NCBI GenBank assembly: GCA_030549175.1
Contig: JAUKUA010000003.1
Location: forward strand, 1,178,001-1,242,000
Reading direction: 5' to 3'
Origin: Lasiosphaeris hirsuta
Taxonomy: Eukaryota > Ascomycota > Sordariomycetes > Sordariales > Lasiosphaeriaceae
Length of the DNA: 64,000 nucleotides
Shown: positions 12,290-24,857 of the stretch, piece after piece
How positions within the stretch are numbered: the first letter of the stretch is position 1
How the letters are laid out: every line of letters starts with the position of its first letter
Translations under genes and position numbers: made by a program
Notes under the pieces: model-generated
The model's database searches: none
Told to the model about the DNA's origin: nothing
Seen by the model: only the letters and a program-made list of their open reading frames with translations

Positions 12290-15200
12290 CTATCTCCCCT
12301 CCTAAGAAGACTCGCCTCGAGTCTTAAGGTTAAGAATCTTAAGGTCCTTAGGTTTATGTAGGTACTTGACGTGGAAGTCCTAAAGTTTCTAAATGTTAAA
12401 GAAGTACTCGTATAGTTCTTAAGTCTAATCTTTTTCTTTGGGATATCTATCTCATTTAACAAGATACTTTACTATCCTTTACTTAGTATGGGAGTTTATG
12501 ATTTCTTTTATTATGAATTCCTTAAGGTAAACGTCTCTTACTTACTTTAAGATCTAAATAAGGTCAAAGATCAGCTAAGAGCCGGTTCGAAAGGGCTTAA
12601 TGAAAGAAATGTGAAAGGTAGAATAAATCTTCTAATACTCCGGGAGTTTAAGTTTTACGGTCGTGGGAGATATTACTTTAGAGATTTTAAATAGGCCGAG
12701 AAGCTTCTTATCTAACTTTTTTGATAGTCTCTTAGTCTTAATGTTCCTAGTATTTAATATTACTAATTACTTTTTAACAAAGGAAGGTACTTCCGTTTAC
12801 TTTCTGTCTATATACTTCTTTATCCGTTCTTGAGATTCTTTAAGAGTTTCGTAAAGGTTCTTATAAACCGTGGTCATCTAATATGCCATGATTTTACTAT
12901 ATGAATTATGTGTAGATTCGTTAGGTAGATTGTTAACGGCTAGGTAATATCTATAGTTAGTATAAAAAGGAAAGTTACTAATAAAGGTTGATTTGGCGTT
13001 ATTCTATGTAAATTTAGTTATAGGTAATAGGATGTCTTAGTTATTTATTTCATAGTTAACAAAGGTCTTAAGGTAGGCTTTGATATGTTAGTTAAGACAT
13101 TTAGTCTAACTATTTATTTCGAGGTAGAACGAAGTTAATATCCTTAGTTTAACTTTAACATATTTAAAGAAGTTATACCAAAGGCCTATGTTAAACCATA
13201 AGTTCTGATCGGAAATGATACTAGTAGGTATACTATGATATTTCTAACATTTGTAGGTAAAGAGGGAGATTAAGTCTTTTGTCCTTTTAACGTTGTCTTT
13301 TAGTAAGATAAAGTATACCATTTTAATAAAGGTATCGACAATGACTTAGATAAAACTATATCTATTCGAAAGGGGTAGGTCCGTTATAAAGTCTATTGAA
13401 ATAAGCTTCTAAGGAAAGTATTCTAACTCGATAGGATAGAGTAGTCTAAAGGGGAGGTAACGTCTTAGCTTATTACTTTGACACTTATAATAAGAACGTA
13501 CAAACTTAGCGACGTCTTTTTCGAGGTTTTACTAAAACATATACCGTCTAATAAGCTCAATAGTCTTATCTATGCCTATATAGCCTATTACCTTAGTATT
13601 ATGTTTAGAGTAGATGATTTAGATCTTAAGTTTCTTATTGTTAAGGATCTAAATATGATTTTTTACGAATAAGATTCTATCTTTGTTAGTTACGTCCTTT
13701 CTAAGGGAAACCAAGGCCTTTTGATATATTTCGTCTATAGGTATAGTAACCTTGATTTGCTCGAAGAATTCTTTATTCTATTTTAGTATTAGAATGCTAT
13801 AGAGACGAGCTTTTGAAAGTATAAATGTAAAAACTTTAAAATATAAAAAGTACTCTTTGTTTAAAATAAAGGTTATCGGCTAGTTTTTATCCCCCCTTCC
13901 AGAAAGTACTCTTCGTACCGTGAGAAAGTATCTACCTTAGCGTTTTATATGTTAAGACAGAAATTAATGACGAAATCGAAAGTAGCGAGCTACTAAGCCT
14001 ATCGGACTTAGCGACAGTTAAGGACCTTCGTAGTCTAGAAGTATTTCAGATTACGGTAGTCCGAAAAGACTTCGATATGATATTTAGCCCCCTTTAGATA
14101 ATATCTTTAATACTAGAAGAAATCGACTATCATAAAGAGTTCTTTATTATAGATTTCGTAGTTAATTTCTATAGGAATAAGCTTCTTAGAATAGAAGGCT
14201 ATAAGATAAATCTTATTATTATCTTACTTCTATAATATAATCAAGCCGAGTGTATAGTCAGAGATATCTAGTTCGATTATAGATAGTTTATTAAGGTCGA
14301 AATAAACTAAAATAGGTACTTTCATAAAGGCTGTTTTTAACGCTTAGAATATTATATTTATTTAACTTATCTATTTCTAAGATTTTTAGGTAAGATTTAT
14401 AGAGTTAATAAGAGGTTTAGTAACGTATGAATAGTCCTTAATATAACGTCTGTAGAAATTCGTAAATCTATTAAATTATTAAACTCCTTTTACCGATATA
14501 GGCTGTTTTTATAAAAGGATACATTCTATCTTGTCTTTTAACATCATGATATCTTTAGTACTAATAATATAACCTAGGTATTTAAGTTCCTTGGTATTTT
14601 ATATACATTTCGAGAGGTTAATCGTAAGATTATATTTTTGGAGCCTTTTAAGTACTTCTATTATAATCTTATCATATTATTTCTTTAAATCGGCATAGAT
14701 AAGGAGGTCGTTAATATAAGATAGAAGGCCTTAGTTAATAAAGTCTCGAAAGATATAATTTATTATATCTTAGAAGGTAGTAGAAACATTAGTAAGGCCA
14801 AAAGATATTATATTAAACTTAAAGAGGCTATAACAGGTTCGGAATGTTATTTTCTACTCATAGCCTTCTTTTATTCGAATTAAATTAAAACCTAACTTTA
14901 AATCTATCTTTATAAAGATAATAAATCTTATGAAGGTATCTTAAAGTTCGATAATTAGGGGTAACAGATAGTAATTTTTAACAGTTCGCTCGTTAATTCT
15001 TCGATAGTCGACTATAGGATAGAGATTTTCTGAGTCTCTCGTAGCTACCTTTTCTATAGATACTTCCTTGTCTATAAAAAAAATAAGCGAAGAGTAGGGC
15101 AATTTTAATTTTTATATCTTACCTTCTAAGAGTATTTAATCTAGTCATTTATAAAAAATCTTCTTTTCTAAGTATAATATAAAATAGATAAGTTCCTATA

Positions 15201-18200
15201 GAAACTTCTTATCTCTTATTATATTAATTACATAGTTCTACGGCTAATAATTTAAAAGTTATTAAGCTACTTTAGGAAACGTTAAAGGTATAAAGGTCTT
15301 AAATCTTTTAGGGATTTTCGAGATATAGGACATTATGACATTGACGATAGAACTTTTCTTTCTAAGAATTATAAAGGAAGTATAGTTTTATCGGTAGTAG
15401 TTAGATTCGAAGGTTACTTTTAAGGTATCATAGTCCCATAGGTAGTCCGGCTAGTGTTATTATAACTATTAGTAAGGTAAGAAAACATTACATTCGGTAT
15501 CGAGAGGTAAGATTTCGAACATAATATGGGAAAAGTATTTTACTTAGTGTCATAGAACGATTTCTTTAGTATAAGTTTTTCCTAAATCGAGGTTGATTAT
15601 AGTATTAAAAGTTTCTAAGGGTTTTAATATCGTTTTAACTATATGAGAGATATTTTATTTTTTAACGAGGTCTTAACTTATAACCGGGCTAAAGACTCTA
15701 AGGTCAAGGAGGGCTCGAACGGGGATTTCTATGGCTCCATAGCGGACGATGGTCATAGGAACAATCTTACGAACGTTATGATATGGCTCGTAGCTTCGTT
15801 TGGCCTTTTTATAAGAGGGCCCCTCTTAGGTCTCGGCTTTATCCTATTACTTGGGAGAAGAGGTTTCTTCGAGCGGGGAAGCGAAACGGATATGTTTTAT
15901 AGAACTTACGGCAATTCGGGATATGGTTTTAGATACCGTGAGATTCTAGGTACCAGTTAAAAATCCGATATATCTTTACTATCGGAGAGTTCGACTACAC
16001 AGGGAAAAAGCTTAGGATAATCTACTTCTATTATAAAAGAGATTTTAGCCTTTTTAACGGGCCGAGATTTAGTATCTTCGTTGTTAGCTTATCTTCTACG
16101 TTTTAGCTTGACTTCGGAGATCTTTTTGGGAGGTTTTAGAATTTCCTTACCCCCTTTGGTTTTCTTACTATAATACTTAAGAATGTTATAGCCTTACCTT
16201 TTATAACGGTAACATTCCTTACTTACTTTATATTTATCGATGTTAGCTTAGTTTATTTCTGAAATAGCTTCCTTGTAGGAGTTTTAATACTTTGGATAGG
16301 TAGGTGTTAACGTCTTGTCTTTACGATCTTATCGTTTTTACTTAGGGCCCTTTTTAGCCTTTTTCATAGGTACTAGATCGGAATGGGAGCTAGAGGTATT
16401 AATATCTTCCTTATTATTATCCTTTTTCGAGTGTTCCTTACTATTCGAAGTAAACTTTTCTTTTCCCGATTTGGCCTTACGGATGATTTTACGATTTTTC
16501 ATTCGGTCCTCGTAAATTAATCTAGCTATGATAACCGTCTCTAGAAAGTCGGCGTCTTCGGTAAGGAAATATCTCATACGTAAATAAGTCATATCTATTA
16601 CGGCTTTAGAAATCATAGTTATGACTAGTGATTAGAGGGCTTAGTTACTAAGGTCGACGGTATGATTAAGTTCTTAAAACTTAGTTATATACTCGTTCAT
16701 ATCCTTATCGTATGTTAGTACCTTTATGGACTCATAGTCCTTAGCTCTGTATACTAGATTACGAAAACATTCGATAATAGTAGTAACATAATTGTTCTAT
16801 TAATTTATTAGACTAAGCTTTTTAATCTATGAACCCTTCTTCTAATACCATTCAAGGGTAGTGTCCTTTATCAGGGTACCGACAAAGTTAATCTTAACTC
16901 TATTATTAAGGAAACTTCGCTTATAGATATTAAAATATTCCTTGATAGAACGTTACTAAGTCTTAAAATGTCTCTTATCCTTTCTGTTATATTTTTTAGG
17001 CTTTGTTATAGTTACGGCGGTACCTTGTCCTTAGGAATTATAAATTATGGTAATATGTTCTTATATTATTATTTAGTTCGTATAGATAAGGTTAAGAAGG
17101 ATTATTATCGGGTCAAGTAGAGGCTATGGTAATAGGCTTTAGGAGCCTAGTCCCAGAGGTCCTAAGGGTCCTAGAGGTTTTAGTAATCCTCCTAGTAGTT
17201 TTAGAGGACTAGAGAAGCCCCCTAGGGAACTAGGTAGTTTAAGAAGTAAGTTACCTTCTAAAGACAGACTCTAACTATAGTTCCTAGAGCTGTTATAGCT
17301 ACTCGGGGGTAGCGGTAAGATAGTAGCCCGTAAGTAACTAGTTAGGGAAAGGTTCCCTCCTCTTAATCCTTTACTCCTTATCTTAGCATTAGAATTTCGT
17401 ATACTATTGAGTTATCTTTAAGCTTTAAATAAGATCTCTTAGGTTACTTTTCGTTAGAGGTTATAGTCAAAGAAAAAATCTTTATTATTATTAAAGTACC
17501 GAGTCGAGGTTAATTTTTTCGACGGTTATAATGTCCGTCGAAAGGGTTTAATAAATAGTAATTTCTACGAACGGGTTATAGTCCTTTAGATGATCTTGTC
17601 TATGTCATAAAGTCTTACTATGCTAATTCGTATTATAAGTATTTCTTTAACGAGATTCTTTAAATAGGCCTTAAGTTAGTCAAACAGTTCTTATTCCTTC
17701 GAGATTCAGAAAGCTCCTAGCTAATAAAGAGCTATAAGCGAGTTAAGTTGTCTTTAGGCCGAAGTAAACTAGTATTAGACATTAGTATTATAACGGTCTT
17801 AACAAGCTTACTTTTCTTCCTAGATTCAAAGAAGCTCCTTAACCTAGACAAGCTCACTAGTTTATTTTTACACTTACTACTCTGTCTATCGTACTTATTA
17901 CTCTGTTTGTTTTTTTTACCTAAGTATATTTTTACAGAAGGCTTCGGTTCGAGTAACGATAATAAAGAGAGATTTTTGACGTTACACGTCTTAAGTAGCG
18001 AAGTAAGAAAGTTTCTTGTTAACTTAGATACTAAAGAACATATACAAAGCTTCGAGTTCCTATCGAGTAACTTTAAGAACATGCTAGTTATTCTAGACAT
18101 ATTAAACTATGTTTTTATAGTCCGAAAGTAATACCGAGAAAGTCGAGGTAAGAAAGTTAAGTCTTTCCTTATTGAGAGTTGTAAAAATCACGAAAAGATA

Positions 18201-18475
18201 AAGCTTTTAATAAACTTAAGCTACCTATTGATAAAGGTCTATAAACTATTACGGTAGTTTAGTAATAGATAGAAAGCTCAAAGAGATTGTTAGAAATTTC
18301 CTAATAACTATTATAGTCATCCTAGAAGGTTCTTAGATCATAAGATCGGTATTAGAGATAGGCTCGATTACTTTTCCCGTAGTAGCTACATATAACGTTC
18401 TATAGATTAGAAGGGACGTTATTATAAAATGATTAAAAGATTTTTAAGTTTTAATAAACGAGAAGAAAGATTATC
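12290..18475 (-). pseudogene. Dead gag-pol of element D
   Basis: On the minus strand the order is: gag with a Lys/Ser-rich C-terminal part (about 16.6-16.3 kb); a CCHC-like zinc knuckle damaged by RIP (about 16,230-16,150); reverse transcriptase (about 15.2-14.4 kb) with the catalytic YIDD read as YIND near 14,700-14,727; RNase H; integrase; and a C-terminal chromodomain near 12.56-12.34 kb. All frames are broken by TAA/TAG. Apparent open frames here are by-products of AT enrichment. Confidence 0.85.
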
Positions 18476-19791
18476 TATAATATAGGCTAAACTACGAAGG
18501 TCTAAGATATAACAACCATAAGATAAGATATCAAACGAAGAATTAAACTATAAAGCTTTAACCTTTTCTTAACTCTCGACTTAACCGTTCAACAAACTAT
18601 CCCGACAATTATTATTAGTCTAGTTTAGAACTTTTACTTAACGAACCTAGGAAGTTAATCTTCATAAGGCTAATAAGTACAAGGTCCGATTTAAAGCTTT
18701 AAAACAGAACGGTAAGGGAGTTAACTGTTATAATATAAAGTGGTAGAGAGCTAGGGAGAAGGAAGTTCAGAGAGATAGAATGATCTAACAGAAGATAAGA
18801 CATAATACTTCACAGTTACAAGTCAGAAGAAACAAAAAGGTTCACAAAGTTATATTACCCCTCAGCTTCACTAAAGTTCAGCTGATAATCTTTCTAAGTT
18901 TGTTTAAAGAGAACTAGGGAGCTTCTTCCTCTCGAGGATCTATCACAGTATACCTGTCCTACTTATAGAAGGCTATGTATAAGATACAAAGATACCAAAA
19001 TACCTAAAGGATCCTCCTAGCCACCCGTCGGTCCTAAATCTCCTTTCTAGCCGCCCGTCTCTCACACCCTATAAATCCGTGGCTACAAACCAAGTAAAGC
19101 CGGCCTATCACACGTCGGTCTACGGCCGGTATTAGTACTTATCCATACAGCTTTTAGCGGCATAGTGTCTATCGCTACAAGTGTTCTTTCACGTCCTTAG
19201 TACTTACGTTGGCCACAGCGCTATTAGGTCGATCCCATGTTAGCTATCACAGCAACGGTTCCCTTCATGACTCACACACGGGGGTCGCGGCCACCTGTTA
19301 CTACTGAAGCTAGACTCCGGAGAACGTCGGGTTCCAGGTCTTCCAAAGGAATGCCAGCGATAGCGGGGAGGTCCATGATTTGAAAGATCAGCTGCAGGAT
19401 CCTGGCTGCCTGTGTAGGCCCTGATTGCGATGCTGGGGTTGAGTGGCTTGTCCATGACAAATCTGAAGTCTGGTGACGTTGCCTAGCGCGGGCGAGGTCC
19501 ACTGTGTAGCTGCTCTGGCTTGTGGATGGTTTAAGGTGTCCCGTTGCGACCCGTGGTCGTGCCTGAGGATCCGTTAACCTATGCGCGGGCCGAATAAGCC
19601 ACTGACCACACGATAAAGTGTGTCCCGAGGTTAAGCCACGTTGTGGCAACCTTCTTGGTGCTGGCTCCACATTGACAGGTTCAATGCTCCTGTCGTCGTG
19701 GGCCCATGATGTTGTGTAGGTGTGTGGTGTGTGCCGGTGGTGTGGCTCGGTCAAGGAGGTCAGTGACCTAGGTGAGCCCACCAGTGTGACA
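18476..19791 (-). repeat. LTR1, 5' LTR of element D, half RIPped
   Basis: 1,316 bp. The first about 600 bp are heavily RIPped (tataatataggctaaacta), while about 19,080-19,791 is nearly unmutated and GC-rich. An open frame in the good half is part of the LTR, not a gene. Confidence 0.85.
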
Positions 19792-22384
19792 GTTTATAGA
19801 TATTAAAATACTCCTTAACGAAACGTTACCATATTTCGAACTTACCCATATTCTTTCCGTTATACTTTTCAAGTTTTATTATAGTTATAGCGGTACCTTA
19901 ACTACGGGACTTACGGATTATATTTATATTATTATAAATTAGGTCTTAGTTAATATAGATAAGGTCGAGAAAGATTGTTATAGGGTTGAGTAGAAGTTAT
20001 AGTAATAAGCTTTAGAAGCCCGAACTTAAGGGTTATAGAAGTCTCGGTAGCTTAGGTAAGCCTCTTAGTAGTCTAAAGAGGCCAGAAGGTAAACTTATAC
20101 GATATAAATCGTCGTCTAAGTTATTATTACTATTATTAAGGAATAGTAATGTTCCTATCTTAATATAACGGGAAGGTAAGTTTTCTCCGATATTTTTACT
20201 TCTTATCTTAATATCAGAATTCTATATATTATCGACCTATCTCTAGGCTTGTGTTAAGATTTCTCAGATAGCCTTTCTTTAGAGGTTACGGTCTAAGAGA
20301 AAGTTCTTTCTTTGGTCGAAAAACTAGGTAGAGGTTGATTTTTTAAACGGTTATGACGTCTACCGTAAGGATTTAACAAAGGATATTTTCTATGAACGAG
20401 TTCTAGCTTTTCAAATGATCTATTTTTTGTCATAAGATCTTACTTAAGTTAACCTTGATATAAAAGCTTTTTTAATGAGGTTATTAAAGTAGGTCTTAAG
20501 TTAATTAAATAGTTCTTAGTCCTTTAGAGTCTATAATACTCCTAGTTATTATAAGGCTATGAAAGAATTAAGTTAATTTTAGGTTATCATAGACTAGTAA
20601 CTAAATTTCATATTTTAGCAGTCTTACTAAGCTTACTTTTCTTCCTAGATCTATAAAAGTTCTTCAACCCAGATAAGCTTAATATTTTGTTCCCTAGCCT
20701 ATACTTCTTATTTCTATACTTATTATATTTACTATTACTTTTATTTAGTAATTTCTTTACGGAGTATCTTAATATAAGTAATAATGAGGTTAAGAGATTT
20801 TTTATATTAAGCCGTTTAAGTAGTAAATTAAGCTAATTTTTAATTAACCTTAATACTAAAGGTAATATAAGAGACTTTTAATTTTTACTAAGTACTTTTA
20901 AAAACGTATTAGTTTATCTTAACATATTATATTATTAATTAGTAGTTAGTAATTAAGACGATAAATATTAAAGTTAATAAGTTAAGTCTTTTCTTATTAT
21001 CATATATATTAATTATAAAGAAGTAAAGTTTCTTATAGGCTTTAGTAACTTAGTTATAGAGAAAGATTATCTATGACATAGGCTAGCTTATAAAAGTCTA
21101 AGATATACTAACTATAAAGTAAGATATCAAATAGAAAGTCAGACTATAAAGCTTTAACCTTTTCTTAACTCTTGACTTAACCGTTTAATAAACTATCTTA
21201 ATAATTACTATTAGTTTAGTTTAAAACTTTCACACAATAAACTTAAGGACTTAATCTTCGTAAAGCTAATAAGTACAAGGTCTAATTTAGAGGTTTAGAA
21301 CAGAACGGTAAGGGAGTTAACTGTCATAATATAAAGTAGTAAAGAGCTAGGAAGAAGGAGGTTTAGGAAGATAGAATAATCTAATAGATGATAAGACATA
21401 ATACTTCGTAGTTACAAGTTAGAAGAAACAAAAGGGTTTATAAGGTTATATTATCCCTTAGCTTCATTGAAGTTTAATTGATAATCTTTCTAGGTTTGTC
21501 TAAAGAGAACTAGGAAGCTTCTTTCTCTTGAGAATCCGTCGTAGTATATCTATCTTACTTATGGAAAGCTATATATAAGATATAAGGATACTAAAATACC
21601 TAAAAGATCCTCCTAGCTACCCGTCGGTCCCGAATCTCCTTTCTAACTACCCGTCTCTCACACCTTACAAATCAGTGGCTACAAGCTAAGTGAAGCCGGC
21701 CTATCACACGTCGGTCCACAGCCGGTATTAGTACTTATCTATACAGCTCTAGTGGCATAGTGTCTATTACTATAGGTGTTCCTTCACGTCCTTAGTACTT
21801 ACGTTGGTCACAGCGTTATTAGGTCGATCTCATGTCGGCTGTTATAGTAACGGTTCCCTTCATGACTTATATGCGGGGGTCGCGGCTACCTGTCACTACT
21901 AAAGCTAGACTCCGGAGAACGTCGGGTTCCAGGTCTTCCAAAGGAATGCCAGCGATAGCGGGAAGGTCTATGATTTGAAAGACCAGTTGTAGGATCTGGG
22001 CTGACTGTGTAGGCCCTGATCACGATACTGAGGTTGAGTGGCTTGTCCATGACAAATCTGAAGTCTAATGACGTTGCCTAGCACGGGCGAGATCCGTTGT
22101 ACGGCTACTCTGGCTTGTGAGTGGTTCTGGGCATTCCGTCGTGACCCGTTGCCGCTTAGGAGAATCTGCTGACCTATGTACCGGCTAAATAGGCCATTAG
22201 CCACACGTGGGATCGTGTCCCGAGGTTAAGCCACGTTGTGTCCATTCTCTTGTGATGGTTCCCTTATCTACGTGATCCGTGGGTCAATGGGTGTGTGTGT
22301 GTGTGTGGTTCGTGCCGCTGGTGTATGGCTCGGTCAAGGTGGTCAGTGACCCTGTTGACCCTAGGTGAGCCTACCAGTGTGACA
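19792..22384 (-). mobile_element. Element A: truncated LTR1-type Gypsy (5' LTR and gag start)
   Basis: 19792-21071 is the antisense gag 5' half, collinear with about 42,297-43,796 of element E. 21072-22384 is a complete LTR1. The rest of the element is missing, because it abuts D's 5' LTR at 19791. The flank after the LTR (tatac) has no matching partner on the left side. Confidence 0.8.
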
Positions 22385-22540
22385 TATACACTAGTTAAAA
22401 GAGTTATTAAACAGGGCTAAGGTAACATACAATAAGTAAGATATTAATAATAACTACTTACCTTCAAAAGTATCTATCCTTACAATCATCTACTATCACC
22501 CTATAGCTACTTTAAACAAGGAGCTATCTTTAATTCTTAT

Positions 22541-22997
22541 CTACCTCAATCACCTCGACCTTACGTAAGTTCATACCTAGGCCGACTAAGCGAACACCCT
22601 CATTACTGGCACGAACTAACACTGACGTATACAGTTCCAACGCCTTAAGTACCAGCTCGCTGACAAGACTACAGAGCTTAAGGAGGCCAAAGTAGTCTAT
22701 ACGTCTTCCACAGCCAGTATACTTACTAACATACACGATCTCTAAAAGTACCTTGAGGGCAAGATCAATACCCTTAAGAACAAGATTGAGGAGCTCCCGA
22801 GCTATGATGAGGTCCGCGAAGCTTTCTAAGCTATGAAGAGAATGACGATAGATAGCCTCGATAAGTACGTTACCAAGGAACAAGTCAACGCTTTAACGGG
22901 CCGTATGAACAAGGTCAGCCCGAAGACTAAAGTACTTAATAACTAGGTCCAAGATCTTCAAAAGGACCTAACAAAGCTTAATAAGGCCATCAAGTAA
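22541..22997 (+). pseudogene. RIPped coiled-coil protein of unknown family
   Basis: One plus-strand frame stays coherent for about 150 codons, with roughly eight internal stops; those I could trace fit Gln (CAA/CAG) or Arg codons changed by RIP. It includes stretches such as LADKTTELKEAKVVYTSS, YLEGKINTLKNKIEELPSY and QDLQKDLTKLNKAIK (first residue restored from a stop). It is rich in Lys, Glu and Leu and predicts a coiled coil. It could be an accessory or gag-like protein of an unidentified transposon. I do not recognise the family. Confidence 0.5.
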
Positions 22998-23117
22998 CCA
23001 TTAGCTACGTGACCCACGGCCACCTCGACTACTCGTTTAAATACTCCTATACCTATTATAACCCTCGGCACCTCACGTAAGTGCCCTACTGAGGATATCC
23101 AGAGCGAAATCATAACT

Positions 23118-23330
23118 ATGGGTACTTTACCTAAGAAGTAGAATAAGTACGGTACCCTTGCTGACCTGTTCAGCACTGACGCTTCCAAGGTTGGTATACG
23201 TAGTAAGTCGGCAGCTTTTTCTCCTACTCAAGAGACCCCTACCAAAGGTATCGGTCGTAAGAAGCCTACCGTCAAAAAGTCGCCTCCTAAGACGACTAAG
23301 CGGAAGACACTCTTCGACACTATGAACTAG
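23118..23330 (+). pseudogene. Small basic protein remnant, unknown
   Basis: Seventy codons in one frame with a single internal TAG (codon 8, probably Gln). MGTLPKK is followed by a neutral region, then GRKKPTVKKSPPKTTKRK and a final LFDTMN. The basic, Pro/Thr-rich tail suggests nucleic-acid binding. It lies 120 bp after the coiled-coil remnant, on the same strand, so both may belong to one element. Confidence 0.45.
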
Positions 23331-23476
23331 AGGGGCATAAGCGTAGGGAATGGGATGATCTAAGTATGGCAACGGTATACGAAAGGGCTGGGAGTAATTG
23401 GTACTTTTCTTATAGTTTAAGAGAGCGGAGGACGATGGTGAGGACGTCCTTTTCTTTATTCTTTGCCCCGGGCACA

Positions 23477-23710
23477 TGTTACGTGGAAAAATGTAGATAG
23501 CTTAGATAGGTTAGTCCGTTGTACGTAGTCCATACACTCAATTGAGTACAGGGGGTACGCTGCCATATAATAACAGCGCGCCCTCCAGACTGATTGCCAA
23601 CGGGCCATCCTTTACAAATTATTTACACTACCATACAATATGTCATGTCAGTGTTCATATGAAGGACCACCAAAGTAACGCTTACACAAGCGGTCCTTTT
23701 GACCGTAGTA
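23477..23710 (+). repeat. LTR4, copy 1
   Basis: 234 bp, TGTTACGTGG...GACCGTAGTA (final CA changed to TA). It contains the palindromes ctcaattgag and ctgccat-n-ggcag-like, and an aggacc/ggtcct inverted pair. It is about 85% identical by eye to the inverted copy at 27561-27794 and to the solo copy at 47377-47582. Confidence 0.75.
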
Positions 23711-23829
23711 GGTTACTAGTCAATCCTTTAGAAAAAGTCGGTCTATAACATGTAACTTTAGGCCCTTCCAAAATATTATTATTAATACTTTCTATCTTAA
23801 CTTTATATTTTATGATTCTATAATAAACC

Positions 23830-24374
23830 TAGTTCCGTAGTCTATAACTAACGTAGTCTGTTTTAAGGCCTAGAGTTTTTTTTCTACTATCTTAACGGCG
23901 TCTACTTCTCCAAAGTCCTCTCTTATAATTTTGAGGAAGTCGTAATAGCTATAAAAGATCTTCTAGGTAAAGAAGTTCTTCTCTTTTAACTTGTCCGTCT
24001 CGAGGTTATTATACGCCCTAAGGTAAGGGTTCGTACTATTTTACTACGGTATCTATAAGAAGAAATCTTAAGAATAGGACTTTGTCAAGTTTCTCTATAA
24101 ATTAGTAATCGTTATAATAGATATAAGCTTCGACACTAACTAACTAAGATTCTAAATCTTAAAATTTTCTATTATACTTCAGGGAGAGTGGTAGCTTAGG
24201 TTTCTTTCTCTTTAAGTCTCTAACCTCCTTACTCTTACTTTCTAATACCTTGGTTACTACCTTCAAAACATCGTTCTCCTTCTTAAGGTAGTTAACATCG
24301 ATACGTAATTACGAGACTTTGGTAGCTAAGGCTTTAACCATAATTCAGGATAAGGTATCTCCCGATTCCGCCAT
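23830..24374 (-). pseudogene. LTR3-type Gypsy gag remnant
   Basis: The minus-strand ATG at 24374 starts MAESGDTLS, then a coiled-coil segment (YLKKENDVLKVVTKVLESKS), then LPLSLKYNRKF and VSVEAYIYYNDY. The latter resembles the capsid region of fungal Gypsy Gag proteins. Several stops fit RIP of Gln codons, and frame shifts appear near 24,000. It lies just downstream, in the minus sense, of an LTR3 and so is probably that element's gag. It is cut off before the LTR4 at 23710. Confidence 0.6.
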
Positions 24375-24441
24375 TGTTAATATTTTCTTATTTTATCTGA
24401 GACTTCTAATCAACGTCCTCTTCGAGGGAACGTAAGCAACG

Positions 24442-24857
24442 TGTTACAATCTATATATTAGATACCGGGGTACGTAGTATTAAATGACAGATCGTAAGAT
24501 AGAACGCCTAGGTCGATTATAGTATAAGGAAAGATTGATCAAGATAAAAGTAAACGTCTTAGACAAGAGGTTTCACACTCTGTCAAACAGATTACTGTTA
24601 CTATAATAATCGTACTTTAGGACATGGCAGAATATAAATTACTTACGTGAGGAACAAGAATCCTCACGCCCCAAGGTGTCTAACACGTTAGGTACTTATA
24701 CTAACTAATCGGTACGTGTCTACGTACCTTTTCCTAAATATGGTTCCTTCATTCTTTGTAATCTGAGGATAGATCGTAGAGAGTACGTTTAAACAACAGT
24801 TGTTCCCTCCGATCTGTATAGAAATTACACAGACCCGATAGTTGCATTATTAGTGTC
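24442..24857 (-). repeat. LTR3, 5' LTR of a minus-oriented element
   Basis: The reverse complement matches the other LTR3 copies (ctcacgtaagtaattt, aatctgtttgacagagtgtga, ...ttgtaaca). The inner end (24442, TGTTACAA on the plus strand) is sharp. The outer end near 24857 is approximate. Confidence 0.65.

Larger units (their letters stand above)
10963..19791 (-). mobile_element. Element D: full-length RIPped chromodomain Gypsy
   Basis: Two LTR1 copies (10963-12289 and 18476-19791) bracket about 6.19 kb of internal sequence in minus orientation. The LTRs share a private variant, for example the gtggtcgt(g/a)cct(g/a)aggat segment and cttctt/cttcta-ggt, absent from the LTRs of B and E. They therefore form a true pair. 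The flanks are gtcag on the left and gttta on the right, which do not form a convincing TSD. Confidence 0.85.

Noticed and set aside
17732..18131. Open frames of 120-127 codons on both strands within element D
   Set aside because: They lie in the RIPped gag of D; low-complexity Leu/Lys/Ser composition arises from AT enrichment.
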